NCBI RefSeq assembly: GCF_019320115.1
Contig: NC_089584.1
Location: 53,999,633 to 54,063,632, forward strand
Length of the DNA stretch: 64,000 nucleotides
Direction: 5' to 3'
Source: Miscanthus floridulus
Lineage: Eukaryota > Streptophyta > Magnoliopsida > Poales > Poaceae
The first letter of the stretch is position 1. Every line of letters begins with the position of its first letter. This document shows, in pieces, positions 45,618 to 57,502 of this stretch. Below the pieces are notes generated by a model. That model had not been told where the DNA came from. It worked only from the letters and a program-made list of their open reading frames with translations, and did not search any database. The position numbers and the translations under genes are program-made.

Positions 45618-45838
45618 TTGTGGTGGGTTAGGGTTTTTCATTCTTGCGCCTTCTATTTGCTGGCTAGTTGCTGCTGCTGAGCTTGTTGATCAAGGGTTCG
45701 ATTGTCGCAAGGGTTGCTATTTTCGAGGGTTCGTGCTTTTGTTGGCTTCATCTGCCTTGTCATGCTTATTGAGGTACTTGCTTGGTCACTTGTACTTGTT
45801 GTCTTTTGAGTTTTGTTTGTACTAAAGAGTCAGCTAGC

Positions 45839-48652
45839 ATGTTTTGTAGATTGATGGCTCACGTGAAGAAAACTATGAAGCCTGTTGATAGTTCAGAGGT
45901 CGCTGACTCTACTTTGGATGCTGCAGTGAGCTTTGAGTTTGGTCTATTAAGGGTTACTTCGAGTGACTTGGATGAGTTCACGAAGGCTGGTTGGTTCACT
46001 CAAGATCTTGCGAGGCCGTCTGAGGGAGAGGTTGTTCCCGATCCTCATGATGACGAGGTTGTTGTTTATAAGGAATTCTTCTTGGTTGGCTTGAGGTTTT
46101 CGTCGCACCCTCTTGTTGTTGGTGTGTTGAAAAGGTTTAACCTTAAGTTTCATTAGCTCAACCCCTCTGGTTTTGTGAAACTCAGTATCTATGTTTGGGG
46201 TTGTAAGTCTCAAGGTGTTGAGCCAGATCTTGAGGGCTTTGTCTGACTTCATCGAGTCCATCCTTAGCCTTGGAAGGTGACTATTGATGGTAAGCCTATG
46301 CATTTGTAGTTTGGTGTTTATACCTTCATGTATCATCATGGTGCGGAGGTTCATGTTCAAGCTTAGAAAAACAAGTGGTCTTCGCCTTGGACCAAAAACT
46401 GGTTCTATATTAGGTTGGAAGGCAAGCCTAGTCTTTGCGGGAAGCTATTGAGGATTGATAGTGTGACTATGGAGGGTCTCATGACTGATGGTTGTGCCAC
46501 CGCTGTGGATGCACTCAGGACTTTATCTCATCATCACTGTGCGCGTTACTTGGTTGAGGAATTTGTTTGCGTGAAGGTTTTTCCTTTGAGGGCTAATCAA
46601 TCATGGTTTACGGTAAAGGATGATGGGAAGTATGGGCATGCGGTTTGAAGGGTCTTGGCATGGATGTCAAGCAGGCTTGGTTGAAGGTGCTGCAGAAGAG
46701 TGACACCCTAGCTGCTGGGGTTAAGGCCGTGTATAAGAAGGTTGTGGAGGCTATGGAGGAACTCATCGGGGCTCTAGGGACTACTGAGAATAAGGCGATA
46801 AAGATTACCTTGGCTAATCATCATCATGTTAATCGATGCTTCGACTTGCTTAGGTTGATTTACCCGGATTGGCCATCTATGGAGCTGAAAGATGCCAAGG
46901 TTGGTAAGAAAAGAAAGCGGGCTAAGGCCGGTGACACGCTTACGAGTATGTCTAAGCGAGGTGGGCATGGTCATGGGTGCACTAGGGGATCTATGGTTGA
47001 TCATGTTGCCATGACAAAGGTTGCTGCTTCGTATGCTGCCTCGTCTATGGTGATGCCAAGTATTTCCTATCTACCTATTTTGTAAGTGATCTCAGATGAT
47101 GATGGTGATGATGGTCAGGACAAAGAGGGGACAAGGGCTCTGAGGAGGTGAAGGTTGATGAGTCTAGTTCCTCTAGCAGCAGCAGTGAGTCTGGCATGAT
47201 CAGTGATGATGATGAAGACGATGAAGGGCACGATGAATCGGGTAACCCTCGGCCTATTGGTTCAAAGGAGCTTGGGTTTTAGGGTGGCAGAGTGGATGAG
47301 GGAAGGGAAGTTGAGTCTAGCTCGACTAGATCTAGGTCAATGCCTCACAGTCACCGCGTGCATATCATGTAGGAGGGATGTGAGGTTTCTACCAATGAAG
47401 ATGAGCCTAGAGCTAGTACAGGCAAGCATGCTCATGGGACGGCTAGCCATGGTGGTTTAAGGCATTTCGCTATCTCCTATGGTGCTAATGAGCCTAAGAT
47501 TAACCTTTTCACTAGCCCTGACCTCCACGATTGCCATCTTATTGGGACTAAAGAGGAGCATCAGTTCCCGGCAGGGACCTATCACCGGATTTGCATGCCA
47601 GAGGCAGAGTTTTTGATGTCCCATGAGTCAGTGGATCATTTAACTAAGGATGCTGAGGTGGCTAGGGTTAGAGCCATTATGCTTGCTTGAGCTGCGTGTT
47701 GGCGCCATTATCATGTTGAGACTGAGCTAAAGGAGTGAGTAGCGTCATTGGAGAAGGAGAAGGTTCATCTAAAGGTTAGAAACAAGGAGTTGTCTGGTCA
47801 AGTTGGGTCGCTTGAGGCCTCAATTGCGAGAAATAAAGCTTTGGTTGAAGATGCAGAGGCATGTTTGAGTTGTAATGTGGACCTTAACATATAGTTGAAA
47901 AGAAAGGATGAGGGTCTGAGGAAGGCTGAGGATTCTCACAAGAAGACTGAGGAGTTGGCGGAGGAGAACGCTAAAAAGTTGGAAGACTCGCGTGCCGCTT
48001 TGCTTGCCTGTATGCAAAAGGCGAAGGTTGCCATCGATGCCATTTTTATTAAGGGCAACTTGGAGTCTAGCGGGGTGTTACCCAAAGCTGATACTGCTGC
48101 CTTTTTGGTGTGGCTTCAGGCGGAGCTTGGCTAGTTTTCTCAACTGTTGGATAGTGTTGCTGATTTTGGGGCTTATGGGGCTAGCTTCACCATTGCGCGG
48201 TCTTTTCAGGCCGCTGGATGCGATTATTTGAAGAGGCTTGAGAGGGTTAACCATAACTTTCCCAATCTAGAGGATGTGTGGGGTGCCGCTAATGACTGGC
48301 TTTGCAAGATTGCTGTCGCGCACTTCTTGATGAAGTTTTGGATAGAGGGCGTGGGTCGAGCTCTGGTCTTTGACAAGGCAGCGGTTGGCACTCACAAGGT
48401 ACGTTGGGGCTTTAGTCTTGTTGTTTTTTCTTCCTTTTCCCCCTTTTTATGTGCTTATGATTTCATTTATTTTGTTAGCTGATGCAGCCCTAGGACACTC
48501 TGACCTATGCTGTCGGAACTGGTGAGGTAGGGACCTCTTCGACAAGCATGAGGGCCGTGGCGTCTACTATTGGCGAGGCGTCCACCAGCAAGATCGCTGC
48601 TGGGGCTGGTCACGAAGGTGTTGAAGCAGGTGTTGGGACCGAGGAAGCATGA
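45839..48652 (+). pseudogene. Transposase_28-like ('putative gypsy type transposon') protein, broken
   Basis: ATGTTTTGTAGATTGATGGC opens the frame. Residues about 75-120 read VVVYKEFFLVGLRFSSHPLV...VLKRFNLKFH and then VKLSIYVWGCKSQGVEPDLE, the pattern of Pfam Transposase_28 (my recognition, not a search). Stops follow near 46153, 46240 and 46260, and a frameshift near 46645. Then come a Lys/Arg-rich part (VGKKRKRAKAGD), an acidic Ser-rich linker (about 47090-47230), and a long coiled coil (47740-48010: KEKVHLKVRNKELSGQVGSL, KAEDSHKKTEELAEENAKKL). The C-terminal block reads FLVWLQAELG, FTIARSFQAAGCDYLKRLER and WLCKIAVAHFLMKFW. A probable phase-0 intron lies at 48399-48487 (AAG/GTACGT...GATGCAG/CCC). 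Exon 2 is Ala/Ser/Gly-rich and stops at 48650-48652. Function unknown. Confidence 0.75.
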
Positions 48653-48892
48653 GTTGATGGAGCGCCAGCCATAGAAGCCATGGATGTCGATAATAACAGC
48701 GCAGGTTTGACACATGTGTGCATCATAGTTAGGATGGCGGTGTCTTTCATAAAACAATTTGAGTGCCTCCCCTACGGGGGTCTACTCTTGGTTGGTGATT
48801 AACTATTGCCTTCATTGCGTAGGTTCCTACGGGGCCTGCGCGTGAAGTGTTGGATGTTTTGCCCCTGATGTTAATTTGTCAGGATTCATTTT

Positions 48893-49510
48893 CCAAAACA
48901 TGATGCGCAGCGATGCCCCTTTTTCTTTTAGGCGAGGCTTGCTGGTTTTGTTCTCTAAAACTTGACGCACGGTGATGCCCTCTTTTCTATTAGGCGAGTC
49001 TCGCTATTTTTCATTTTCTAAAACTTGACGCGCGGTGATGCCCCCTTTTCTTTTAGGCAAGTCTCATTGTTTTTTGTTTTCTAAAATTTGACACGTAGTG
49101 ACGCCCCCTTTTCTTTTAGGCGAGGCTCGCTGTTTTTGTTCTAAAAAACTTGACGCACAGCGATGCCCCCTTTTCTTTTAGACGACGCTCACTATTTTTT
49201 GTTTTCTAAAACTTGATGCATAGCGACGCCTCCTTTTCTTTTAGGCGAGGGTCGCTATTTTTTGTTTTCTAAAACTTGACACGCAGTGATGCCCCCTTTT
49301 CTTTTAGGCGAGGCTCACTGTTTTTGTTCTCTTGATGCGTAGTGACGCCCCCTTTTGTTTTAGGTGAGGCTCGCTGTTTTTGTTTTCTAAAACTCAACGT
49401 GCAGCGACGCCCCCTTTTCTTTTAGGCAAAGGTCGCTGTTTTTTGTTTTCTAAAACTTGATGCATGGTGACGGCCCCTTTTCTTTTAGGCGAGGCTCGCT
49501 ATTTTGAAAC
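48893..49510 (+). repeat. Minisatellite of about 62 bp, ten copies
   Basis: Tandem units carry CTAAAACTTGACGCGCAGCG, then ATGCCCCCTTTTCTTTTAGG and CGAGGCTCGCTGTTTTTTGT. Unit starts fall near 48896, 48957, 49019, 49081, 49144, 49206, 49268, 49330, 49386 and 49449, with a partial eleventh. Spacing is 61-63 bp except one of 56. Copies differ by scattered transitions. It lies about 240 bp behind the Transposase_28-like gene. Confidence 0.95.
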
Positions 49511-50744
49511 CTGACGCGCTTTGGGTGAAAATAGAATGAGAGAAGGATGCTAGGTTTGACTTTATTTTCTTTGACGGGGGTTACATAGCAGTGCTAGTTC
49601 TAAATACATCGAGGGTTTGCCGTGGTGAACTTTCTCGATTATCATCTACGTGGAGGATGATGTGACAGTTTCGGTGCTACTCGCCGATTGATGATAAACC
49701 TTGGTGAGCCCTCAGTGATTTATTGTCGCCTTGGTGACGAAGGTACCGATTGATGTTGTCTTGGTTGGCCACGGGGGTCACAGGTTTCCTTCTTGTGGAG
49801 CTTGGACCCCACAAGGCTCTGCGCTACTTTGAGCGTGAGTTTCTCCTAGAGTGCCTTTATGTTCTTGTTCTTAGAGAAGCTTCTTTGTCATGCGGCTAAT
49901 TGCCCACTTGTAGGAGGGTGGGATTGAAACCCCTCCTCTTGAATTATTGGTGGATGGCGCCATAGTCCTTGTCAACTTTGCTTTCGCTGAACCTTTGGCC
50001 GAGGGTTGCTAGATATATGTGGTCCTCAAGGCTCACATAGTTGAGCAGAGGTGTCGGCTAGAGCGCACCAGCTTCCAGTAGGAGGTGTTAGCGATCCCTT
50101 CGCTCTGGGGCTCGAGATTGGTGGCGCGGGAGCACTCGGGGGGATGTTACATTCTTCATGCAGTATCCCCCGAGTGCTCTAGGCTTTGGGACTACATTGA
50201 TTGGGCTTGTGGATGAGATTGTTTCGGTTGTCCCTAGCGTTATGTTTGTTCTTGTGGTACCTTCGTTTGGATTGTCGAGGGTGGGGTTTGGTGGGTTTTT
50301 AGGTAGGGCTTTTCTCTTGCGAGGGTTTGGAGGTTTGAGAGGCATTTTTTAGTGTGGGGAGGTTGAGGATTGTGGCTGTTATTGTGGTTGCCGATTGACC
50401 CATTGGGTGGATTGGGGTGGTATTTGTAGGGTGAACCGGCTGTTGGATTTTGGTGTGGTGGTTTGTTTTTAATGTTGATTGGGTGGGTGGTTTGTTTATG
50501 GAGCATTTAATCTCAGTCGATTTGTTTCTCGATGTAGTGGTGAATGCGGTTGGTTTATGAGAGATTGATGTTTTGTGGGTGAGGTTGGTGTGTGGAGTGA
50601 ATGCGTCGTTTGAGGTGATTGGTCTTGTTTTTGAATTTTGACGATTGATTTAGTATTTTTGTGGGGCCCCTTTTGTTTTTGTGCTGTTGGATTTTGAGTC
50701 AGCGTTACGAGCATGCCCTTTAGTTGGGGTTGTTTTGCTTTATG
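49511..50744 (+). other. Non-coding tail of the Transposase_28-type element
   Basis: G/T-rich sequence with no recognised domain. Frames on the minus strand (50088-50345, 50240-50506) are Pro/Asn/Lys-rich shadows of this composition bias. Confidence 0.5.
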
Positions 50745-51043
50745 AGAGTGTTCACATGCTTTAACCCTCGTTTCCATCCTTTTGTTTTGAGGATGGGTGG
50801 CACTATGTCTGTCTTTGTATCTTGGGGATATGGGGGGTTTACGATGTGGGCCCCTAGCATTTTTGCGAGGGTGCTGAATTGTTTTGACCTCCACGTCTGT
50901 CCTTATCTTAAGGGTGGGTGGGGTTTGCTTTTTGTTAGCCCCTAGCGCTTTGCGAGGGTGCTCACTTGTCTTGACCTCTGCGTCCATCCTTATCTTAAGG
51001 GCAGGTGGGGTTTGCTTTTGTGAGCCCCTGGCGCTTTGCAAGG
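50745..51043 (+). repeat. Tandem repeat of about 87 bp, three diverged copies
   Basis: Units share GAGGGTGCTNNNTTG, TTGACCTCCACGTCTGTCC, TTATCTTAAGGGTGGGTGGG and TTAGCCCCTAGCGCTTTGCG. The two right copies (from about 50869 and 50956) are close; the left one (from about 50745) is diverged and longer. The array ends at the chromovirus insertion, so more copies may lie on its far side. Confidence 0.85.
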
Positions 51044-54000
51044 TGTCGCACCCAATTTTGTATAGCAAAACCAGGTACTCATATATGTGCACCTAGGATG
51101 TCCAAACACACACATATATCATAAATTGCAATAGTATCAAAGTAAAGTACTTATTACATCGCATATCTCATCATAAAATGAATACAAAGTTTGCTCAAAG
51201 GCAATATTATTACAATCATAGCGAAATAACTAGCCCAACTGCCACAGGGACTCCAACTGGTGAACGTCTCCCTAGTAGTCCTGGACATCCTCTGGGAACT
51301 CTTCATATCCATTATCTGTTACCCATCTAGGATTTTCATTGGATGTAAAGCAAGTGTAAGCTCACCATGCTTAGCAAGTATATCAAAGGGATCTATGAGG
51401 CTCAAAAAGGCTTGACGCTGTTTGACTATGGTTCGCAACTTTAGTTGATCAAATTTTAGTATCCTGAATCACTACTTTAATGAACTATCCCAATTCTCAA
51501 GTGACATTAAAGTATAATGATATTTATCTCAATTCCCAACCATCCACCATCCACAATAACCACTAATCTTGAAGGATCTAGACCGCTCATATCCATGAGC
51601 ATGGCTGTTATAATAGCTTAATTATTTCTGTAGAAATTGTACATCTTTACCCACTAAGCCATGATTCCCAATGCTGAGGTTCGCGAGACCCACTACACCT
51701 CTTCCCAGGAAGTGTGGTAGAGTTTCACTAAGAAACCCCTAGCTAGTTGCACTAACAGGTCATAGCTACAAAGGAGTGGCACTCATGGGCATCGCAGCAT
51801 GGTACACACCCTAGCAGAAAAAGGAAAGATACCCTCTTACCCCTTACTAGAGCTACAGACAAGCTAGTACAATCTAGTTAACAGGTTAAAGTTAGAGCCA
51901 TGTGACACTCAGGGTTATACGGACCCTCCTGGGTTGCCGCTTTAGAATTAAGTCCTTATAGAGAGGCACTAGAGTACTCAACCCCATACTCTAGTCCCCT
52001 ATCTGTTGCTAAAAAGCTCAATTTTATCACATTGCATATAGCCTTTAATCATGTTTAACAATTATTTCATGTTAAGCGCTACAGTATCTATCCAAAATGC
52101 CTACCCAAAAATCTCAGGTATCAAGGATATGTGGTACAAGTAATCATCTAGGTAAAGTCCTTAAAGGCATTTCAAATTAAACACATGCATGAATATGTAT
52201 GGTAATAGTTCATAGGTAACAAGGGGCCTTTGGTACACTTGCCTTCCTCAAAGTCATCCTAAAAGTACTGCTGATCCTGCTGTGGGTCCTCAGTCACCTC
52301 AAATGGCTCACCCTGTAATCATGTCCCAATCACCAATTAGGCATCATACCAATCATTACATGCATACAAGATAGACTTCCATAAGAATAGTACATCAAAC
52401 AGTAAAAACATAAGTTGAAAAGCTTATAAATCTATTCTACGTACTGCTACGAACATGTGAGCGAAAGAATCACTCAAATCAGACTTAAAACACGAAAGTT
52501 ATGCATTAAATAAGATGTAATCGCATTCCTGTAAATAAACTGAACCTATCTTTGAATTAAAACAATTAAAAATATGAATATCCACGGTTATAGGATTGCG
52601 GGCAATAAATCTGGAAAATACAGGGTCTAAAGTGAATAAAAATAGGACTAAAAAATAATTACTTTGAATAAAAATGGACTGCGGGTTGAATCTACAAAAA
52701 TAGAGGGGTTTTTTTCTAAAAAATGCGCGCGGCTGACCGAATGTTTGACTGTGGCTGCTAACTCATCCGACATGTGGTAGCTACGGATTGGTGCGGTGCA
52801 CCATGCGTACGTAGTGGACCGGTGAAGTGGGTGCTGACGCGGCAGCGTGGGCCGAGTCCACAGCTCTCGGTGGACCGGTTATGATCCAACCGGTGGGATC
52901 CAATCTCAACCGTCTAGAGCCAATTAGATGGCACGGTGGGCCCTGTGCCGCTGCACAAGGTCGCCAGTGAGCAGGCCATGGCCGGCGATGACTAGAGATC
53001 ACTGGTATGGCGCTCCAGTGCGCAATAAGATGAAAGAATGGCACGGGAAGGGTCGGGAGCTCACCGCGAGTTGATTAGAATGGAGTGTGGCGTCTAGGGA
53101 GGCTCCAAGGGGGTGGTTCCATGGTGGCGGCAATCTAGAGAGAGGAAGAACATCTGGGTGAGGAAGTATCCAAGGAATTTGTGGCCTATTCATGAAACTG
53201 GAGGTACCTAGGGGCGCAGGAGGTCACGACGATTCTCCGAGTAGCGTCGGTGTTGAGCTCTGAGGCATGGGCGAGGGAGAGCTATGGCGGCGGCTACTGG
53301 AAACTAGGAGTAGGGGATGGGAGAGAAGGTGGGGCTCAGCTCAAAGTTTTATAGGCTGGACGGTGAGCGGAAATAGGAAGGGGAGCAGGCGGGATTGGTC
53401 GCCTATCATAGGTGGTGACGGTGGTGGGATTCCCTACTGTGCAGTGCCAACGGCGGGCGCCGAGGAAGGAAAGTGCTGGGGTGGAAGAAAGGAAACCGAG
53501 GAAGAAGAAAGGAAAGGAAGAAATGGGCACTGACAGGTGGGGCCGGAGGCACAGTGGGTGAAAGGAGAAAGAGAGTGGCAAGCACGGGCGTTGCGGGCTG
53601 CGGTGCCCAGCTAGGCTATGCGCTGGTGTGCGGTGCGCTGCGAAGGAAGGCACAAAGCGCGCAGGAGAGGGCCGGTGCGGTAGGCTAGGCCACGTGCGGT
53701 AGTAGGCCAGTGCGGGCAGAAAAGGAGAAGGGAGGAAGGAAGAGAAGGGAAGGGCTGCTGGGCCGCCAGCGAGCCAGCACGGGAAGATGAAGAAAAAAAA
53801 GACTGGGCCAGAACTGGGGTTGGGCCAGAATGGAGGAAAGATAAAAAAAAATTCAAACAAATCCTTTTCCAATTCTATTTCCTCTATTTACAATTCTAAA
53901 CCAAATTAAAATAAGATTTGAATTCAACTTCAAATCAACTAGCCCTACACTCAACCAAGAACAATATCCTTCGGCATGAATGCAACAAACATGTTTCTAA

Positions 54001-54121
54001 ACCTTATAGTTTATTTTATTTATCCAATATTTATTATTTGGCCTAAGTTAAAAATATCTAGAAAATGTAATAAAGGCTAAGAATTAATTACTAATTTGTA
54101 GTAAAATTTTTGGGTGCTACA
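51044..54121 (-). repeat. 3' LTR of the minus-strand chromovirus (3078 bp)
   Basis: Plus-strand text runs TGTCGCACCC...GGGTGCTACA. Its first 2009 bp match 62060-64000 (1941 bp). The difference is mostly one indel of about 68 bp near 51840-51930. A minus-strand TATA box CCTATAAAA lies at 53347-53355. By eye about 5% difference over the first 300 bp. The 178-codon minus frame at 53336-53872 is low-complexity Pro/Phe/Ser, not a gene. Confidence 0.93.
53347..53355 (-). promoter_or_regulatory. TATA box of the minus-strand chromovirus 3' LTR
   Basis: CCTATAAAA on the minus strand, about 770 bp from the LTR start in that sense. The matching part of the 5' LTR is outside the window. Confidence 0.6.
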
Positions 54122-54136
54122 AACCTACCCCCCTTA
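54122..54136 (-). other. Polypurine tract of the minus-strand chromovirus
   Basis: On the minus strand TAAGGGGGGTAGGTT directly precedes the LTR start TGTAGCACCC. The TAA at its beginning is also the stop codon of pol. Confidence 0.87.
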
Positions 54137-54549
54137 AGATGAATCTCGTCCTCGAGATTCGGATGGTTCAAAGAGATTGGGATAGTCAGTTTTCAGATCT
54201 TCCTCTCTTTCCCAAGTTGCCTCATCCATTGAGTGTCTGTTCTATTGAACCTTGCACATTCTTATTATTTTGCCCCTTGTGATTCGCTCCGTTGTTTCCA
54301 AGATTCTCATTGGATATTCTTTGTATGATAGATCCCCTCGGATATCTAGTTCTTCCAAAGGTAGTTGTTCCTCAGGTACTCTCAAACATTTCTTAAGTTG
54401 CGACACATGAAAGACATCATGAACACCTAAGAGCTACTCCGGTAATTCTAGCTGGTAAGCAACTTCTCCTCTCCTATTGATGATCTTGAATGGTCCCACA
54501 TACCTGGGTGACAACTTTCCCTTGGTATGAAATCTCTTAACTCCTTTCA
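54134..54549 (-). pseudogene. Integrase C-terminus with chromodomain (two stops)
   Basis: Reading leftward: LSPRYVGPFKIINRRGEVAY, VHDVFHVSQLKKCLRVPEEQ, then LSYKEYPMRILETTERITRG, KIIRMCKVQ, and NRHSMDEATWEREEDLKTDY, ending ESRGRDSS. This is a clear Tekay-type chromodomain. One stop lies after LELPE and one after CKVQ, where such domains have Trp; both are single-base changes. The natural stop is 54134-54136. Confidence 0.88.
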
Positions 54550-55690
54550 TAGGTGAAACTTTGAGATAGACAGAGTCACCGATTTCAAACACCAAATCTC
54601 TTCTCCTTGTCTCCGCATAGCTTTTCTGTCGAGACTGTGCAACCATCAAGTTTTGCCTTATTGTTTGAACTTATTTTTCTGCCAGTTGCAAAACATCTAG
54701 TCCAAAGACTTGACTTCCCTTGTTTGATTCCAAAACAATGGGGTTCTGCACTTTCTGCCATACAATGCCTCAAACGGTGCCATCTTGAGACTCTTTTGGT
54801 AGCTATTATTATAGGAGAATTCGGCATAAGGTAAACTCTTATCCTAACTTGTCCCATACTACAGAGCACAAGCTCTTAGCATATCCTCTAAGATCTGGTT
54901 TGTTCTCTCGGTCTACCCATCTATCTGAGGATGGTAAGCTGAGCTAAAGTTCAACTTCGTATCCATGGACTCATGTAATTTCTACCAAAAATGTGATGTG
55001 AACTGTGTACCCCTATCTAAAACAATCTTCTTTGGTACTCCATGTAAACATACAATCCTTTCCATGTATAACTCTACCAACTTTGCACCCGAATAAGTTA
55101 TCTTGACTGGAATGAAATGTGCCACTTTTGTCAGACGGTCCACAATTACCAAGATAGAGTCAAATCCTCTCTGTGTACGGGGTAATCCAACTATAAAGTC
55201 CATTCCAACTTCTTCCCATTTCCACTCGGGTATCTTCATAGGCTGTAGCAAACTTGCTGGCCTCTGATGTTCCGCTTTCACTCTTTGGCTCATGTCACAT
55301 ATGGCCACATGTTCAGCTACATCTCTCTTTAGTCCATACCACTAGTATCTCTCTTTAAGATCAAGATACATTTTAGTACTCCCTTGGTGTATGGAATAGG
55401 CTGAGTCATGAGCTTCCCTTAAAATAGACTCCCTAATAGATTTCACTTCTAGTACACAAATCCTTTTGCCAAACCATATTGTCCCTTGATCATCCATGTG
55501 GAATCCTAGGGCTTTACCAATCACTATACGTTTCGCAACATCCTTGATCCTCTCATCATTCAGCTGTCCCTTACAAATCTCTTGTTCTAGGGTAGGTTCT
55601 ACCTCTAACTCCATGGTGTTAGCCACAATACCCAAATTCAGGTATTTGAACTCCTCACACAACTCCTCAGGTAGCTGAGTTGTATAGGCC
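54550..55690 (-). pseudogene. Integrase of the minus-strand chromovirus (broken)
   Basis: Reading leftward: AYSIHQGSTKMYLDLKERY (zinc-binding part, about 55345-55400), a stop, then AICDMSQRVKAEHQRPASLL. The core shows the first Asp in GMDFIVGLPRTQRGFDSI (about 55190-55245), the second in KIVLDRGTQFTSHFW (about 54985-55030) and the Glu just after the HPQ motif near 54920. FSYNNSYQKSLKMAPFEALY and KSYAETRRRDLVFEIGDSVY follow. The catalytic triad is still readable, but stops lie near 55340, 54980, 54915 and 54870, with a frameshift near 54780. Confidence 0.9.
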
Positions 55691-56960
55691 ATGTTCACAT
55701 AACTCCTACTCAGGGCATCTGCTACAACATTAGCCTTTCCCGGGTGATAGTGTATATCCAAATCATAATCCTTGATTAAGTCTAGCCATCTGTGCTACCT
55801 CAGATTCAGATATGACTATGTGAATATATACATTAAACTCTTATGGTCTGTATAAATCTCACACTTATGACCAATCAGGTAATGCCTCCAAATCTTGAGA
55901 GCATGTACCACAGCTGCTAATTCTAGATCATGAGTCAGATAATTTAACTCATGTTTTCTCATCTGTCTGGATGCATAGGCAACAACTCTGCCTTCTAGCA
56001 TAAGAACACCACCTAGACCTTGCTGTGAGGCATCACAATAGATAGAGAAGCTTTTGGTGAGATCAGGTAAGATGAGCACTAGGGCAGAAGTCAATCTCTT
56101 CTTCAACTCCTCAAAACTATCATGACATTGCTTAGTCCATACAAATTTGGCATTCTTTTCTAACAAGGCAGTCATGGGGTGGCTAACTTAGATAATCCCT
56201 CAATGAATCTCCTATAATACCCAGCCATACCCAGAAAACTCCAAATCTCACTAACATCCTTAGGTGGCTTCCAACTCAACACATCTCTAACTTTCTTGGG
56301 ATCTACTGCTACTCCTCCATTAGAGATTATGTGACCAAGGAAAGATACTTCTTTTAGCTAGAACTCACATTTGCTAAACTTGGCATAAAGCTGATGTTCT
56401 CTAAGCTTCTACAACACCAACCTCAAATGTTCTTCATGTTCTTCTTCATTATTAGAGTACACTAATATGTCATCAATGAACATGATGACAAACTTGTCAA
56501 GGTACTCCATGAACACTTTGTTCATCAGATACATGAAGTAAGCAGGTGCATTTGTCAGACCAAAAGATATGACTGTGAACTCATACAGTCCATATTGGGT
56601 CACAAAAGCAGTCTTGGGGATGTTAGTATGTCTTATCCTCAACTGATGGTATCTAGATCAAAGGTCAATCTTGAAAAACACACAAGCCCCTTTCAACTGG
56701 TCAAACAAGTCATTGATTCTAGGCAGTGGGTACTTGTTCTTAATTATGACCTCATTAAGTGACCTATAATCTATGCACATCCTTTATGTACCATCCTTCT
56801 CTACAAACAGTACTGGTGCACCCCAAGGTGAAGAACTAGGTTGAACATAACCCTTATCTAACAATTCCCTTAATTGTTTCTTAAGTTCTGCTAATTCATT
56901 CACTCCCATTCTATAGGGTCTCTTAGCTATGGGTGTACTTCCAGGTAAAAGTTCAATTAT
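55691..56960 (-). pseudogene. RT and RNase H of the minus-strand chromovirus (broken)
   Basis: Reading leftward: [36 protein letters not shown], a stop, [27 protein letters not shown], then [20 protein letters not shown] and the polymerase motif FIDDILVY at about 56457-56480, intact. FLGHIISNGGVAVDPKKV and [20 protein letters not shown] end RT. RNase H has [20 protein letters not shown] (about 56000-56055), [31 protein letters not shown], and HYHPGKANVVADALS near 55720-55760. Stops interrupt at several points, including before RMCIDY and after FFKIDL. Confidence 0.92.
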
Positions 56961-57502
56961 AAACTCGATGTCTCATTCAGGTGGCATACCTGGCAATTCC
57001 TTAGGGAAGACATCTAGGTACTTGTTTACTATCCTTATATCTTCTAAGGTTGTGCCCTCTAATTGATTAACCCGGCAGATTTTTGTAGCTGACTGAGTTG
57101 CCACATACACAACTTCCTCTCCAGATGAAGTGATAAGATTCACAGAACTATTGCCACAATTAATAACTACCTTCTGCAACCTTAACCAATCCATACCCAA
57201 GATGACATCTATACCAGTTGAGTTTATGACTACAAGATTTGCTTGAAATTCTACCTCCTTATGCTGAGACTAGTAGCTAAGCATATCCACTCTGCTTTCA
57301 TTACCCCTCCAGGTGAGCTTACTAACATGTGTTTCTTCATAACACTTACTGGAATACCATGCTTCTTTATGAATATATATGCTATGAAGGAATGCGAAGC
57401 ACCAGGATCAAAAAGTACTGCAGTGGAGTTTGAGTTGATCGGAAACATACCGATCACCACATCTGGTGCCTCCTGAGCTGTTTTAGCAGTCACATGGTTC
57501 AC
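56961..57502 (-). pseudogene. Aspartic protease of the minus-strand chromovirus (broken)
   Basis: The active-site motif near 57410-57440 reads VLFDPGASHSF; the usual Ser/Thr after Asp is Pro, which should impair catalysis. KKHGIPVSVMKKHMLVSSPG follows, then a stop near 57251. The flap-side VILGMDWLRLQKVVINC is at about 57155-57215, and DVFPKELPGMPPE near 56975-57015 leads into RT. Confidence 0.86.

Larger units (their letters stand above)
45541..51043 (+). mobile_element. Plus-strand element encoding a Transposase_28-like protein
   Basis: A promoter-like TATA box, a leader, a broken multi-domain gene (45839-48652), a minisatellite of about 62 bp and a long non-coding tail run up to the minus-strand chromovirus inserted at 51043/51044. 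Proteins of this type are annotated in grasses as 'putative gypsy type transposon' and lack enzymes, so this would be a non-autonomous retroelement. LTR ends were not identified; the right half may continue beyond the window. Confidence 0.6.

Noticed and set aside
48893..49510. Repeat array considered as CRISPR
   Set aside because: Units are contiguous with no unique spacers, units diverge internally, and the context is a plant retroelement.
50496..51092. 198-codon Lys/Pro/Gln-rich frame on the minus strand
   Set aside because: It is the antisense reading of the 87-bp tandem repeat and crosses the chromovirus insertion point, so it cannot be an old gene.
53336..53872. 178-codon Pro/Phe/Ser-rich frame on the minus strand
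   Set aside because: Low-complexity composition inside a chromovirus LTR around its promoter. No conserved motif.
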